Positions 36,083 through 44,193 of a DNA stretch of 64,000 nucleotides are shown here, in pieces. The stretch's first letter is position 1. Each line of letters begins with the position of its first letter. Below the pieces are notes generated by a model. It was given only the letters and a program-made list of their open reading frames with translations, had not been told where the DNA came from and searched no databases. The stretch comes from Lachnospiraceae bacterium (GTDB lineage: Bacteria; Bacillota; Clostridia; Lachnospirales; Lachnospiraceae): contig JAFVBO010000090.1 of NCBI GenBank assembly GCA_017479935.1, forward strand, positions 20,331 through 84,330. Reading direction: 5' to 3'. The translations under genes and the position numbers were made by a program.

Positions 36083-37681
36083 GTGAAAGAATTCAATACA
36101 ACAGGTCTGTGCAATCCCAGGAAACACTATATGGTTGATATACACCAGAGGCTGCAGAATATAAAGGTCATGATTGACGCGGGAAAATATTTTTGCATGA
36201 ACCGTGCACGACAGTATGGAAAGACAACCACCCTTTCAGCGCTCGCCAGGTATCTACGAAATGAATATATTGTCGTTGATCTGGATTTTCAGGATATTGG
36301 GGATGGAAGCTTTTCCAATGAAGGGGAGTTTTGCAAAACCTTTTCCCGCATTGTGCGGAAAACAGCGGATGAAAGTGGTTTAAGCATTCCTGCTTCCGCC
36401 AGAAATAGTTTTTTGGATTTGTCAGAAAGAAGTCCCGCGGATGGAAGAATGGATGAACTGCTTTCGGCTTTTTCGGAATGGTGCAGATGCTCAGAAAAAC
36501 CAATGGTTCTTATGATTGATGAAGTGGATACGGCAACAAACAATCAGGTGTTTCTCGATTTTCTTGCACAGCTTAGATCCCTTTACTTAAAAAGAGAGAA
36601 GGGAAAGAATGTCAACACGTTTCAATCAGTCATCCTTGCGGGAGTAACAGATGTCAAGCATCTGAAGGCGAAAATTCGGTCCGAAGATGATATCAGGTTT
36701 AACAGCCCCTGGAATATTGCCGCTGATTTTAACATAGATATGAGCCTTTCAGAAGCTGGAATTAAAGGTATGCTTGATGAATATGAAGCGGATCACCATA
36801 CAGGAATGGATACATCTGTGATAGCCAAGGAAATATATGACTATACAAGCGGTTATCCGTTTCTGGTCAGCCGGATTTGCCAGAAAATCGATACGCAGCT
36901 GGAGGGGAACAGATTCCCCTCTCTTCATGAGGCTTGGACAGCAGCAGGAGTCAGCGAGGCCGTACGCCTGATTCTTACGGAGAAAAATACGCTGTTTGAT
37001 TCTTTGATGGGAAAGGTGAGTGACCACGCCGATCTGCGGGAAATTTTGCAGAGAATCCTTTTTGGAGGTGAGAGGATTCCTTATAATCCGGATAATATTC
37101 CAGCAATGGATGGAGAAATGTACGGGTTTATAACGAACCGTGACGGAGCATTGAGTATTACCAACCGCATCTTTGAGACGCGTTTGTATAATTATTTTCT
37201 GAGCCTATCAGAGATGAAGGAGACACCGATTTCCAAAGAAGGAGCAGGCAAGAGGCAAGAGTTCATCCTGGACGGAAGACTGAATATGGAACGATTGCTT
37301 TCACATTATGTCACTGTTTTTGATGATTTGTATGGTAGTAAAGCGGAGGCTTTTGATGAGGAGGAGGGACGAAGACGTTTTTTGCTCTTTATCCGCCCTG
37401 TAATCAATGGGACGGGGAATTATTATGTCGAAGCACATACCCGCGATGATAAGAGGATGGATCTTGTCATTGATTATTTGGGCGAACGTTTCGTGGTGGA
37501 ATTAAAGATTTGGAGAGGGAAAGTCTATCACGAAAAAGGAGAGGTACAGCTTTCAGAATATTTGGAAGCCTGTCATCTTGACACCGGATATATGCTTACA
37601 TATAATTTTACGAAGAACAAAAAACGGGGAGTGAGACAGTACACTGTTAATAAAAAGAGGCTGATTGAAGCGACCGTATGA
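36083..37681 (+). CDS. Second AAA-like / PD-(D/E)XK protein
   Basis: 532 residues from GTG 36083, with GAGGAGG at 36065-36071; the frame also has GTG 36071, which overlaps that site. Walker A RARQYGKTTTLSALARYL lies near 41-58 and Walker B MVLMIDEVDTATNN near 140-153. The C-terminal nuclease-like triad is in RMDLVIDYLGERFVVELKIW near 460-480. Sequence similarity to the protein at 32318 is low, but the architecture is the same. The gene is AT-rich compared with pncB-nadE between them. A terminator follows. Confidence 0.82.
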   Translation: MKEFNTTGLCNPRKHYMVDIHQRLQNIKVMIDAGKYFCMNRARQYGKTTTLSALARYLRNEYIVVDLDFQDIGDGSFSNEGEFCKTFSRIVRKTADESGLSIPASARNSFLDLSERSPADGRMDELLSAFSEWCRCSEKPMVLMIDEVDTATNNQVFLDFLAQLRSLYLKREKGKNVNTFQSVILAGVTDVKHLKAKIRSEDDIRFNSPWNIAADFNIDMSLSEAGIKGMLDEYEADHHTGMDTSVIAKEIYDYTSGYPFLVSRICQKIDTQLEGNRFPSLHEAWTAAGVSEAVRLILTEKNTLFDSLMGKVSDHADLREILQRILFGGERIPYNPDNIPAMDGEMYGFITNRDGALSITNRIFETRLYNYFLSLSEMKETPISKEGAGKRQEFILDGRLNMERLLSHYVTVFDDLYGSKAEAFDEEEGRRRFLLFIRPVINGTGNYYVEAHTRDDKRMDLVIDYLGERFVVELKIWRGKVYHEKGEVQLSEYLEACHLDTGYMLTYNFTKNKKRGVRQYTVNKKRLIEATV

Positions 37682-37703
37682 TGAAGCTAAAATGTTAGCA
37701 AGC

Positions 37704-37744
37704 GCCCCCGCTGGAGAGCAAAACGCTCCAGCGGGGCATTTTGT
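37704..37744 (+). terminator. Rho-independent terminator
   Basis: CCCCGCTGGAG/CTCCAGCGGGG stem with an AGCAAAACG-type loop, followed by CATTTTGT. Confidence 0.9.
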
Positions 37745-37992
37745 ATGACGGGATTTTGCTGTCGAAATTAGGAGTTAGCTCATCGGTCGCTCAAGAGGCC
37801 TGCGTAAGAAATCGCTGTCTCATCTCCGCGGCAGAAAAAAAGCAACGCCATGGTTAATTTACACGCATATTCTAATGAATTAACATAGGCGGGCTGTTGC
37901 TCATTAAAGATGTGCGACAGCCCCGCTTGTATCCTCTTTATGTGCAGGCACGCAAGAAGCCCTATGCACCGAGACCGCGCGATATCAAAAAT
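37745..37992. other. Gene-free stretch upstream of the peptide locus
   Basis: No ORF with a ribosome site. It contains a GCGGGCTGT/ACAGCCCCGC stem-loop at about 37888-37929 that resembles the GGGCTGTC-type terminators at 11500 and 62550. Confidence 0.5.
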
Positions 37993-38022
37993 ATGTGGTC
38001 AAAAACAAGGAAAATGTGGACA
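37993..38022 (+). promoter_or_regulatory. Paired 9-bp direct repeat: candidate LytTR operator
   Basis: ATGTGGTCA (37993-38001) and ATGTGGACA (38014-38022) match at eight of nine positions and are separated by exactly 12 bp, so their centres lie 21 bp (two helical turns) apart. The second ends 5 bp before the -35 box at 38028. Known AgrA-type LytTR sites have the same 9-N12-9 geometry. The LytTR regulator encoded at 43471 is the obvious candidate (inference). Confidence 0.65.
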
Positions 38023-38027
38023 GTCCG

Positions 38028-38056
38028 TTGACAGCCTTTTCGAGGAATGATACAAT
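38028..38056 (+). promoter_or_regulatory. SigmaA promoter of the peptide locus
   Basis: TTGACA (38028-38033), a 17-bp spacer and TACAAT (38051-38056). It lies directly downstream of the 9-N12-9 repeat and about 64 bp before the first gene. Confidence 0.85.
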
Positions 38057-38119
38057 AAAATCAAACGAACACGTTAGGAATGTTCAAACAATTAAAAAGT
38101 AAAAAAGGAGAAGATGATC

Positions 38120-38494
38120 ATGAACAAACGTAAGATGGTAGTAGCCGCAATTGCTATGACGTTAGCGACAGGAAGCGTTGCCTACGGAGATGGAAGATTC
38201 TTACAATTTACCAAGAACGGGAATTCCGGAATGGCTGTCCTGGATTGTAATCAGAATGGTTGTGCGGCAGCAATTGCCTGTGCTGATACAGAAGTTGGAG
38301 TGATGCTGAAAGGATATTATACTGACGATAGCGAAGAACATTACTATGTTCAAACAACAAGCATGTTAGATTTTGAGAGTGCAGCAGTGGTTTTTCACAA
38401 TAATGACACACATATATATTATAAAGGAGAAGCGAGCTTCTCGGCAGATGGCTATCAATTGGGAACATTATATAAATATGCTGACGAGGAGTGA
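38120..38494 (+). CDS. Secreted cysteine-containing small protein, copy 1
   Basis: 124 residues from ATG 38120, 9 nt after GGAG; ATG 38114 is too close to the site. An N-terminal signal peptide (NKRKMVVAAIAMTLATGSVAYG) probably cleaves near residue 24. The mature part has the motif VLDCNQNGCAAAIACADTEV with three cysteines, then LKGYYTDD and AAVVFHNNDTHIYY. The second copy at 40124 has the same length and the same motifs. It may be an exported signal or antimicrobial precursor; a loose resemblance to lactococcin-972-like proteins is too weak to name it. The family is not recognised. Confidence 0.75.
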   Translation: MNKRKMVVAAIAMTLATGSVAYGDGRFLQFTKNGNSGMAVLDCNQNGCAAAIACADTEVGVMLKGYYTDDSEEHYYVQTTSMLDFESAAVVFHNNDTHIYYKGEASFSADGYQLGTLYKYADEE

Positions 38495-40095
38495 CGGCTA
38501 CCAGAAAAAATGTAAGCCGTGTGGTACATAAAATGAAAACAAATACAATGAATAGACGGGATTTCATGAAAGGGGTTGCAGGCTGTTTTCTGGGAGCTAC
38601 ATTGTCTGGCTGTGCGGTAAATAATATAGGAGAAACAGAAGGGCAGGATTATGTGCCGGAAAGCGAACAGAAGGAAGTTGAAAGTGACGGAGAATTGGGA
38701 GATCCGGTAACTATAACGTGGTATTATTATTATGGAAGAATGCTGCGAGAAGAGGAACAAACGAACAAAAGCCTGGAGAAAGAACTTAGTAAAAAACTGC
38801 GTGAAAAAGGTCTTCCCGTTGAACTGGCTTTTAAACTTTACGATGAATTTGAATTTTTTGAGAATAAAGATCCCTCTTTTTTTAACGGAGCAGATATTCT
38901 CAGCTTACCCGGAAATTTTCCGGGATATGACACATATGCGGAATTGGCACGAAAAGGAATGCTTGCCTGCTGGGATGAGTTCTTGCAGACTTCGGAAGGC
39001 GTTGACTTGAGGACATGTTTTCCGGAAAAATACTGGAAAGGCACAGAAGTGGATGGAAAAATATATACATTACTGACTCCAGTATCTGCGCTTAAAACGT
39101 ATTATTCAATTAATAAGAGAATGGCTGATAAATATGAAATAAAAGAAGAAGATATTAATGATGAAAGCATATTCGATCTAGCTTCATACGTTTATCAGAA
39201 GGAAACAGAAGCGGGAAATTCGAAGCTTATGGGTCTTGAAGCATATCAGTTTAAAGGCCTTGGGCCTCTTATGTATTATCCACTGACAAGCTCGGAGGAA
39301 ATTGGTGTCTACCAAGAGAATGGAAAATGGAAAGCATCGTTTTTGGTAGATATTCCGGAATATCAAACGTTTATTCGCAAAATCAACCGTTTATATCTGG
39401 AAGGTGTGTACCAGGCAACGAACGAGCAAAGAGCAGCAGGAAATTTTTTTGCCATGTATTGTACAAGCTACAGTAAAAACGGTGCCGCTAAGAAAAGCTT
39501 GTCGATGATTTCGAGTGGATTACGTAATGAATGGGACGAGTCGGATTTTCTGATTAGAGAAGCTTCTATTACACAGAATCGGCGATACAGAGGTGTTGGA
39601 GCAAGGACGGCTGTGTGGGAAGCTTCTTCACACAAATCTCTGTCTATGAAGGTTTTGGCTGCCATTTATGGGGACGCGGAACTTTCAGAAATGATTAGTT
39701 ATGGGATCATGGGCAAAGACTGCAAAGAAGCGGATGATGGAAAGAGGATAGAATGCCTGAAAGGAGACTATTCGAGATACTTCGGTAATCTCTTCCTGAT
39801 GCGGTCTTCAACCAAGGAAGACGAAAACAGAGCGGAGGATGTGTGGAATCTGATTGAACAGGATGCATCACCTATATGTGGCTTCCATTTAGATACGAAT
39901 GGGTCGGAAGAGATATGGGAAAAAATTCTTTCAATTCAGACCGCGTATATGGACACATATTATGCCGGATTATGTGATTCGATAGAAGAAGAGGAAAAGA
40001 AAATTCGAGAGCAGCTAAAGGCCGTTGGCGGGTATGCTGTTTTAGAAGAAATTGAAAATCAACTGTATCAGTTTTCACGAGAAACCGGGATGTAA
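38491..40095 (+). CDS. Solute-binding-like lipoprotein, copy 1
   Basis: 534 residues if it starts at GTG 38491, which overlaps the previous stop (GTGA). ATG 38533 and ATG 38548 are alternatives, the last giving the start MNRRDFMKG. The signal carries a twin-arginine pattern NRRDFMKGVAG and a lipobox TLSGC. The mature part has the layout of family-1 extracellular solute-binding proteins (ITWYYYYGRM strand, then GADILSLPG, TYAELARKG, VDGKIYTLLTP). No ABC import permease or ATPase is nearby, so it is more likely a ligand or peptide receptor than an importer part (inference). Confidence 0.72.
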   Translation: MTATRKNVSRVVHKMKTNTMNRRDFMKGVAGCFLGATLSGCAVNNIGETEGQDYVPESEQKEVESDGELGDPVTITWYYYYGRMLREEEQTNKSLEKELSKKLREKGLPVELAFKLYDEFEFFENKDPSFFNGADILSLPGNFPGYDTYAELARKGMLACWDEFLQTSEGVDLRTCFPEKYWKGTEVDGKIYTLLTPVSALKTYYSINKRMADKYEIKEEDINDESIFDLASYVYQKETEAGNSKLMGLEAYQFKGLGPLMYYPLTSSEEIGVYQENGKWKASFLVDIPEYQTFIRKINRLYLEGVYQATNEQRAAGNFFAMYCTSYSKNGAAKKSLSMISSGLRNEWDESDFLIREASITQNRRYRGVGARTAVWEASSHKSLSMKVLAAIYGDAELSEMISYGIMGKDCKEADDGKRIECLKGDYSRYFGNLFLMRSSTKEDENRAEDVWNLIEQDASPICGFHLDTNGSEEIWEKILSIQTAYMDTYYAGLCDSIEEEEKKIREQLKAVGGYAVLEEIENQLYQFSRETGM

Positions 40096-40123
40096 TGGGG
40101 TATATATAGAAGGAGGAGAAACA

Positions 40124-40498
40124 ATGAAAAAAAGAATAAGAATTGCTATGGCAATAGCGTTTGCGTTAGCTTTTGGAAACATTTCAGCAGAGGCAGGATT
40201 GGTGGAAGAAGTAGGCTATGGTGGCGGAAACACAGGCTATGTTATACTGGATTGCAATGTGAATGGCTGCGCAGCGGCAACAAGTTGTAGCAATACGAAT
40301 GTGGGAGTTACTTTAGAAGGATATTATGATGATGAGAACGGAGTAGAGCGTATGAGCATGATGAGTTCATACGATTATCAAAGTGTGGTGGTTGCTTTAC
40401 ATAATGATCAAGGGCACACATATACATGGGCGCGTTCATACCATTTTGTTGGCGATTATCTTTACCGCTTTTGGTCGTATAGTCTTCCGCAGGAATAA
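40124..40498 (+). CDS. Secreted cysteine-containing small protein, copy 2
   Basis: 124 residues from ATG 40124 behind AAGGAGGAG. The signal peptide KKRIRIAMAIAFALAFGNIS is followed by a likely cleavage after AEA. The mature part has VILDCNVNGCAAATSCSNTN, VGVTLEGYYDDE and VVVALHNDQGHTY, matching copy 1 position by position: three cysteines, the GYY and the HN...H.Y. It pairs with the solute-binding-like lipoprotein downstream, as copy 1 does. Divergence within a fixed scaffold is what is seen in secreted signals with matched receptors (inference). Confidence 0.75.
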   Translation: MKKRIRIAMAIAFALAFGNISAEAGLVEEVGYGGGNTGYVILDCNVNGCAAATSCSNTNVGVTLEGYYDDENGVERMSMMSSYDYQSVVVALHNDQGHTYTWARSYHFVGDYLYRFWSYSLPQE

Positions 40499-40510
40499 AA
40501 AGCGATATTG

Positions 40511-40591
40511 GTAACTGTTCGTAACTGCTTAGGTACTGAGCAGTTACAACTATTCAGTGCGATGAGTCTTCGACTTGTGCTGGGCAGGTAT
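40511..40591. mobile_element. Short MITE-like element, possible internally deleted relative of the 138-bp family
   Basis: It carries GTAACTGCTTAGGTACTGAG and CAGTTAC near its left end, matching the GTAACTGCTC...GAGCAGTTAC palindrome of the 138-bp elements, and ends GGCAGGTAT. Near-identical 8-bp flanks CGATATTG (40503-40510) and CTATATTG (40592-40599) look like a worn target duplication. It lies between secreted protein 2 and its lipoprotein gene. Confidence 0.5.
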
Positions 40592-40618
40592 CTATATTGA
40601 TAGGAACGGGTAAAAGCA

Positions 40619-42172
40619 ATGGGAAAACTACTAAGTAGACAAACGTTTATAAAAGGACTGGCCGGATGTCTCACAGGAACCATACTAACCGGATGCTATG
40701 CAGAGGATGTAAGAGAAGGCGGAGAAACGAAAAAAGAGGAAGGAACGGAATACAAAACTGAAACGGGACATGAGACAGAATTCTACAAAGATCCGAATGA
40801 GATAGAAACCATCATATGGTACTACCATAAGGGAATCATGTCGATGGAAGAAGAGGTGGAGAAGGAACTGAACCGGCGTCTTCAGGAAAAAGGACTGCCG
40901 GTCAATATAGAATTCAGAAAATATGATTATAATGGCTTCCAAGAGAACAGGGACCCCTCTGCTTTTGATGGAGCGGATATTCTTTGCGTGCCGGCCAGCA
41001 CCTCGAGGCATGATACGTACGCGGAACTGGCAAGAAGCGGCGAATTTGCCTGTATGGATGAATTTTTGCAAAGCCAGGAAGGAGTCAAACTTCGGGCGTG
41101 TTTTCCGGAAAACTACTGGAGAGGGACAGAAGTGGACGGAAAAGTCTATGCCTTGTTAAATCCGATCTTTACGCTGCAATTCTATTTTGTTATCAATAAG
41201 AAAATGGCGGAAAAATACAGGATATCAGAAGAAGAGCTTCAGGGCGAACGAATTTGGGAACTGGTTTCATATATATATCAGCAGGAGAAAGAAGCCGGAA
41301 ATGAAGAATTAATTGGATTGGAAGCGTGTGACTGGGATAGTTTCGAATCTATTATTTATCCATGGACCTCATCGGAAGAGATTGGAGTATATAAAGAAAA
41401 CGGGAAGTGGAAAGCAAAATTTTTGATTGATATTCCGGAATATCAGGAATTTTTAAGGAAATTGAATAACCTGCATCTGGAGGGGGCCTATCAGGCAGCA
41501 AGCAGAGAAAGACAGATGGGGAATTTCTTTGCTATGTTCGGTTATAGCTATAGCAAGAAGGGTGCTGCTTTAAAGAGTCTATCCATGATCGATGAAACAA
41601 TTTGGGGGGATTGGAGCGAAGAGGACTTTCTTATTCTGGACGCAAATCACTTAAAAGACCGAAGATACAGAGGGAATGGGCGAATGATTGCCGTGAGGGA
41701 GGCGTCTGACCATAAAACGCTGGCTATGAAGGTCCTTGCGGCTATTTATGGGGACGCAGAACTATCCGAACTGATGAATTACGGCATTATGGATAAAAAC
41801 TGTCTGGAAGCGGATGATGGGAATCGCATCGAGTGTCTGAATGGAGATTACACCCTTTATTTTGGAAACCCCTTTCTTATGAGAGCATCGACCAAAGAAG
41901 ATGCGAACCGGGCGGAAGAAGTCTGGAAGCTGATGGATCAGGATGTATCCCCGTTATGCGGATTTCATCTGGATACCAGCGGCATGGAGGATCTGTGGCT
42001 ACGAATTGATCTTCTTCAAGGACAATATTTGGACAGCTATTACAGTGGATTAAGCGAATCTATAGCTGAGGATGAAGAAAAGATCCGGAAAGGGTTGGAG
42101 TCTATAGGCGCGTATCGGGTTCTGCCAGAGATAGAAGAGCAATTGAACCGGTTCGATGAAAGGAAGGCGTAG
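40619..42172 (+). CDS. Solute-binding-like lipoprotein, copy 2
   Basis: 517 residues, clearly paralogous to the lipoprotein at 38491. Shared segments include RDTYAELAR-type HDTYAELARSG, YWRGTEVDGKVYALLNP, SSEEIGVYKENGKWKAKFL and GFHLDTSG. The signal has SRQTFIKGLAGC and lipobox ILTGC; the twin arginine seen in copy 1 is lost (SRQ), so Tat export is not a conserved feature. The role is unknown; a surface receptor or carrier for the paired secreted protein is plausible. The RBS is weak (AGGAACGGG). The MITE-like element upstream may have broken coupling with copy 2 of the small protein. Confidence 0.72.
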   Translation: MGKLLSRQTFIKGLAGCLTGTILTGCYAEDVREGGETKKEEGTEYKTETGHETEFYKDPNEIETIIWYYHKGIMSMEEEVEKELNRRLQEKGLPVNIEFRKYDYNGFQENRDPSAFDGADILCVPASTSRHDTYAELARSGEFACMDEFLQSQEGVKLRACFPENYWRGTEVDGKVYALLNPIFTLQFYFVINKKMAEKYRISEEELQGERIWELVSYIYQQEKEAGNEELIGLEACDWDSFESIIYPWTSSEEIGVYKENGKWKAKFLIDIPEYQEFLRKLNNLHLEGAYQAASRERQMGNFFAMFGYSYSKKGAALKSLSMIDETIWGDWSEEDFLILDANHLKDRRYRGNGRMIAVREASDHKTLAMKVLAAIYGDAELSELMNYGIMDKNCLEADDGNRIECLNGDYTLYFGNPFLMRASTKEDANRAEEVWKLMDQDVSPLCGFHLDTSGMEDLWLRIDLLQGQYLDSYYSGLSESIAEDEEKIRKGLESIGAYRVLPEIEEQLNRFDERKA

Positions 42173-43363
42173 ATGAGATCAGTTCGTAAGTGGATAAGCT
42201 ATCTGCTCATTACCGTGATGGTTATGATGGCAGGAGGATGTGCGGAAAAGGGATCTTCCGAGTCTGAGACAGGGGAAGCACTGCCGAATGAAAGCCAGGG
42301 AAAAAACTATTCCCTGGGGGTCTACCAGGACGGATTTGCAGTTTTAAGCGGGAATGGAATGATGACGATTTATCTGGATGAGGATCATTCGTACCGCCCC
42401 TTGTGTCTGAAACCGGAGTGCAGTCATGAACTGGAGGATAAAACCTGTCAGGCGGTTTTGCTGGCGGAAGAAAGTGGCGGATGGATCCGCTATCATGAGG
42501 GTCATCTGTGGTTTATTCCGTTTAGCTTGGGGGAAGATTCCTATTTGTACCAAACGGATCTGTGGGGGGATAACCTGAAGAAAATCAGCCAGGTAATGGC
42601 AGGGGTTAGTTATACGCCTCCCGTCCTGTTCCGGGAGGGAAAAATGATAAGGGTGGTATGGAATTTCACCCAGGATGAGAATCTTCTGCCATCCGGTGTG
42701 GATGCCTGGATTACGGAAATAGATCTGGAGACAGGAGGAGAAACGGTTTTAGCAGGCCCTGTTCACGGGAGAAGTTCCAATCTTTTCCTTGAGGGAGGGT
42801 ACGGAGATATCATATACTACAAAGTAAATGCCGAATCGGAGGTGGGTGAGCGCCCGGACGCGGCTCTGATTGCCATAAACAGGGTTACGGGAGAGCAGCA
42901 GACGGTCATTGCAAACGTGAAGGAAATGCAAGTATGCGGAATTTGCCAGCAGTGGCTTTATGTAAAAGAAAAGGGAGCGGATGGGGAAAAAATCCGGCAG
43001 TATAACCTGAATGATTTTACGGATAAGCTGTTGGAAATGCCAGAAGGGGAGGATGCTTTCCGTACATTTGACGTATACCTGATGGAGGATCATCTTCTGA
43101 TGGAAAATGAAAGAGGAGAATGGTGGAGATACGATCCGGAAAAAGAGACGATGGAATTATACAGAACACCTATGACGGACGATGGGTTCACACCTTCCTA
43201 TCAGACGGAAACAGGGTACCTTGGCGTGGTAACCAGGCTAGGGACAGAAACCATACCAACCATGAGTCAGGAATATGCGTTCCTTAGTTTTGAAGAGTTT
43301 CAGGATGGCAAAGAGCCGCTGCTGTTATCCCATAATGACAAGAAGCCATTCAGTATTGAATAA
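42173..43363 (+). CDS. Lipoprotein with beta-propeller-like repeats
   Basis: 396 residues; the ATG follows the previous TAG directly. The signal ends in the lipobox MMAGGC. After a linker comes YSLGVYQDGFAVLSGNG, then LCLKPECSHELEDKTCQA with a C-x3-C...C cluster. Repeated aromatic strands follow (YYHEGHLWFIPF-like, DAWITEIDLETGG, GDIIYYKVNAESE, ALIAINRVTGEQQ), as in DUF5050-type propellers. Such lipoproteins with the 'LC..peC.H....C.a' motif often sit beside ABC-2 permeases in Clostridia. The function is unknown. Confidence 0.7.
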   Translation: MRSVRKWISYLLITVMVMMAGGCAEKGSSESETGEALPNESQGKNYSLGVYQDGFAVLSGNGMMTIYLDEDHSYRPLCLKPECSHELEDKTCQAVLLAEESGGWIRYHEGHLWFIPFSLGEDSYLYQTDLWGDNLKKISQVMAGVSYTPPVLFREGKMIRVVWNFTQDENLLPSGVDAWITEIDLETGGETVLAGPVHGRSSNLFLEGGYGDIIYYKVNAESEVGERPDAALIAINRVTGEQQTVIANVKEMQVCGICQQWLYVKEKGADGEKIRQYNLNDFTDKLLEMPEGEDAFRTFDVYLMEDHLLMENERGEWWRYDPEKETMELYRTPMTDDGFTPSYQTETGYLGVVTRLGTETIPTMSQEYAFLSFEEFQDGKEPLLLSHNDKKPFSIE

Positions 43364-43374
43364 ATCGGGCAAAA

Positions 43375-43457
43375 GTGGTATTCTTACAATTGTGGGTGTT
43401 CGAATGTGAAAAGACACCGTGAAATCAGATCGTTCTGGTTTCGTGGTGTCTTCTTGA
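43375..43457 (+). pseudogene. Relic of the 5' end of the ABC-2 permease gene
   Basis: These 83 bp align without gaps to the first 83 bp of the permease gene at 45536-45618. They share TGGTATTCTTACA at the start, CGAATGTG in the middle, TTCTGGTTT and GTGGTGTCTTCTTG at the end, roughly 75-80% identity by eye. A TGA and other substitutions break the frame. It shows that a permease copy once stood here or that the segment was duplicated. The relic ends at TTGAC, just before the RBS of the LytTR gene. Confidence 0.8.
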
Positions 43458-43470
43458 CTTAGGAGAAGAC

Positions 43471-44193
43471 ATGATGATTTCGATTGCTATTGTAGAAGAC
43501 GACAAAGACGATAGGACAAGGATAGAGAAGGTGCTTCTAACATATCAAAGGGAACATAACTGTATATTTCGGATGAAAGCATTCGACAATGGTTTACTAT
43601 TGAAACAAGAGATGGAGCAAGCCTATCGCGCGAACACCTATCTTCTAGACATAGAAATGGCGCAGATGGACGGAATACAGACGGCGAAAATGATTCGGGA
43701 AAAGGATCCGGAAGCGTTTCTGATCCTGATCAGTCGGCATCCGGAGAAGGCGTATCAAATCATTGACAGTAATGTGTTTCGCTTCGTGGAAAAGAGGGAA
43801 ATAGAAGAAAAGCTGCCGCAGGCGCTATCGTCTATGCTGGAACGCTTAGAATGGGAGCGTCAGGAAAACTGTTGCTATTTTAGAAATTCTGTGTCAGGGT
43901 TAGAAGTCATTTACTATCGGGATATTCTATATTTGACAAGAAGCGGGAAATATGTTCTTGTTAAAAAACAAAATGAGGAGATCAGGGTGAGAGGATCACT
44001 GAAACAGGCCATGGAGCAGCTTGATTCAGATCAATTTGTGTTTGCGGATAAAGGCCGAATTATTAACGTGAATTATGTGATCAAAGTAGATAAGCAGTCC
44101 GTTTCCTTAACAAATGGAGAGACGATAGAGGTGAGTGTCCATGGCGCGGCGAACATGAAGGAAAAAATGCGTCAGAAATGGCAGGGAATATGA
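43471..44193 (+). CDS. LytTR response regulator (AgrA/ComE-like)
   Basis: 240 residues; ATG 43471 or 43474 behind AGGAG. The receiver has IVEDDKDDR at 7-15 with the acidic pair and LLDIEMAQMDGIQTAKMI near 59-76 with the phospho-accepting Asp. The usual lysine region reads FRFVEKRE. The LytTR domain spans about 135-238 (VIYYRDILYLTRSGKYVLVK, FADKGRIINVNYVIKV, VSLTNGETIEVS). It probably binds the 9-N12-9 repeat at 37993 and activates the locus; the kinase gene overlaps its stop. Confidence 0.9.
   Translation: MMISIAIVEDDKDDRTRIEKVLLTYQREHNCIFRMKAFDNGLLLKQEMEQAYRANTYLLDIEMAQMDGIQTAKMIREKDPEAFLILISRHPEKAYQIIDSNVFRFVEKREIEEKLPQALSSMLERLEWERQENCCYFRNSVSGLEVIYYRDILYLTRSGKYVLVKKQNEEIRVRGSLKQAMEQLDSDQFVFADKGRIINVNYVIKVDKQSVSLTNGETIEVSVHGAANMKEKMRQKWQGI

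Noticed and set aside
38120..38494. Assignment of the small secreted proteins to lactococcin 972
   Set aside because: Only loose similarity (an S-A-x-V-V-like stretch near the C-terminus); the conserved cysteines and gene neighbours differ from that family.
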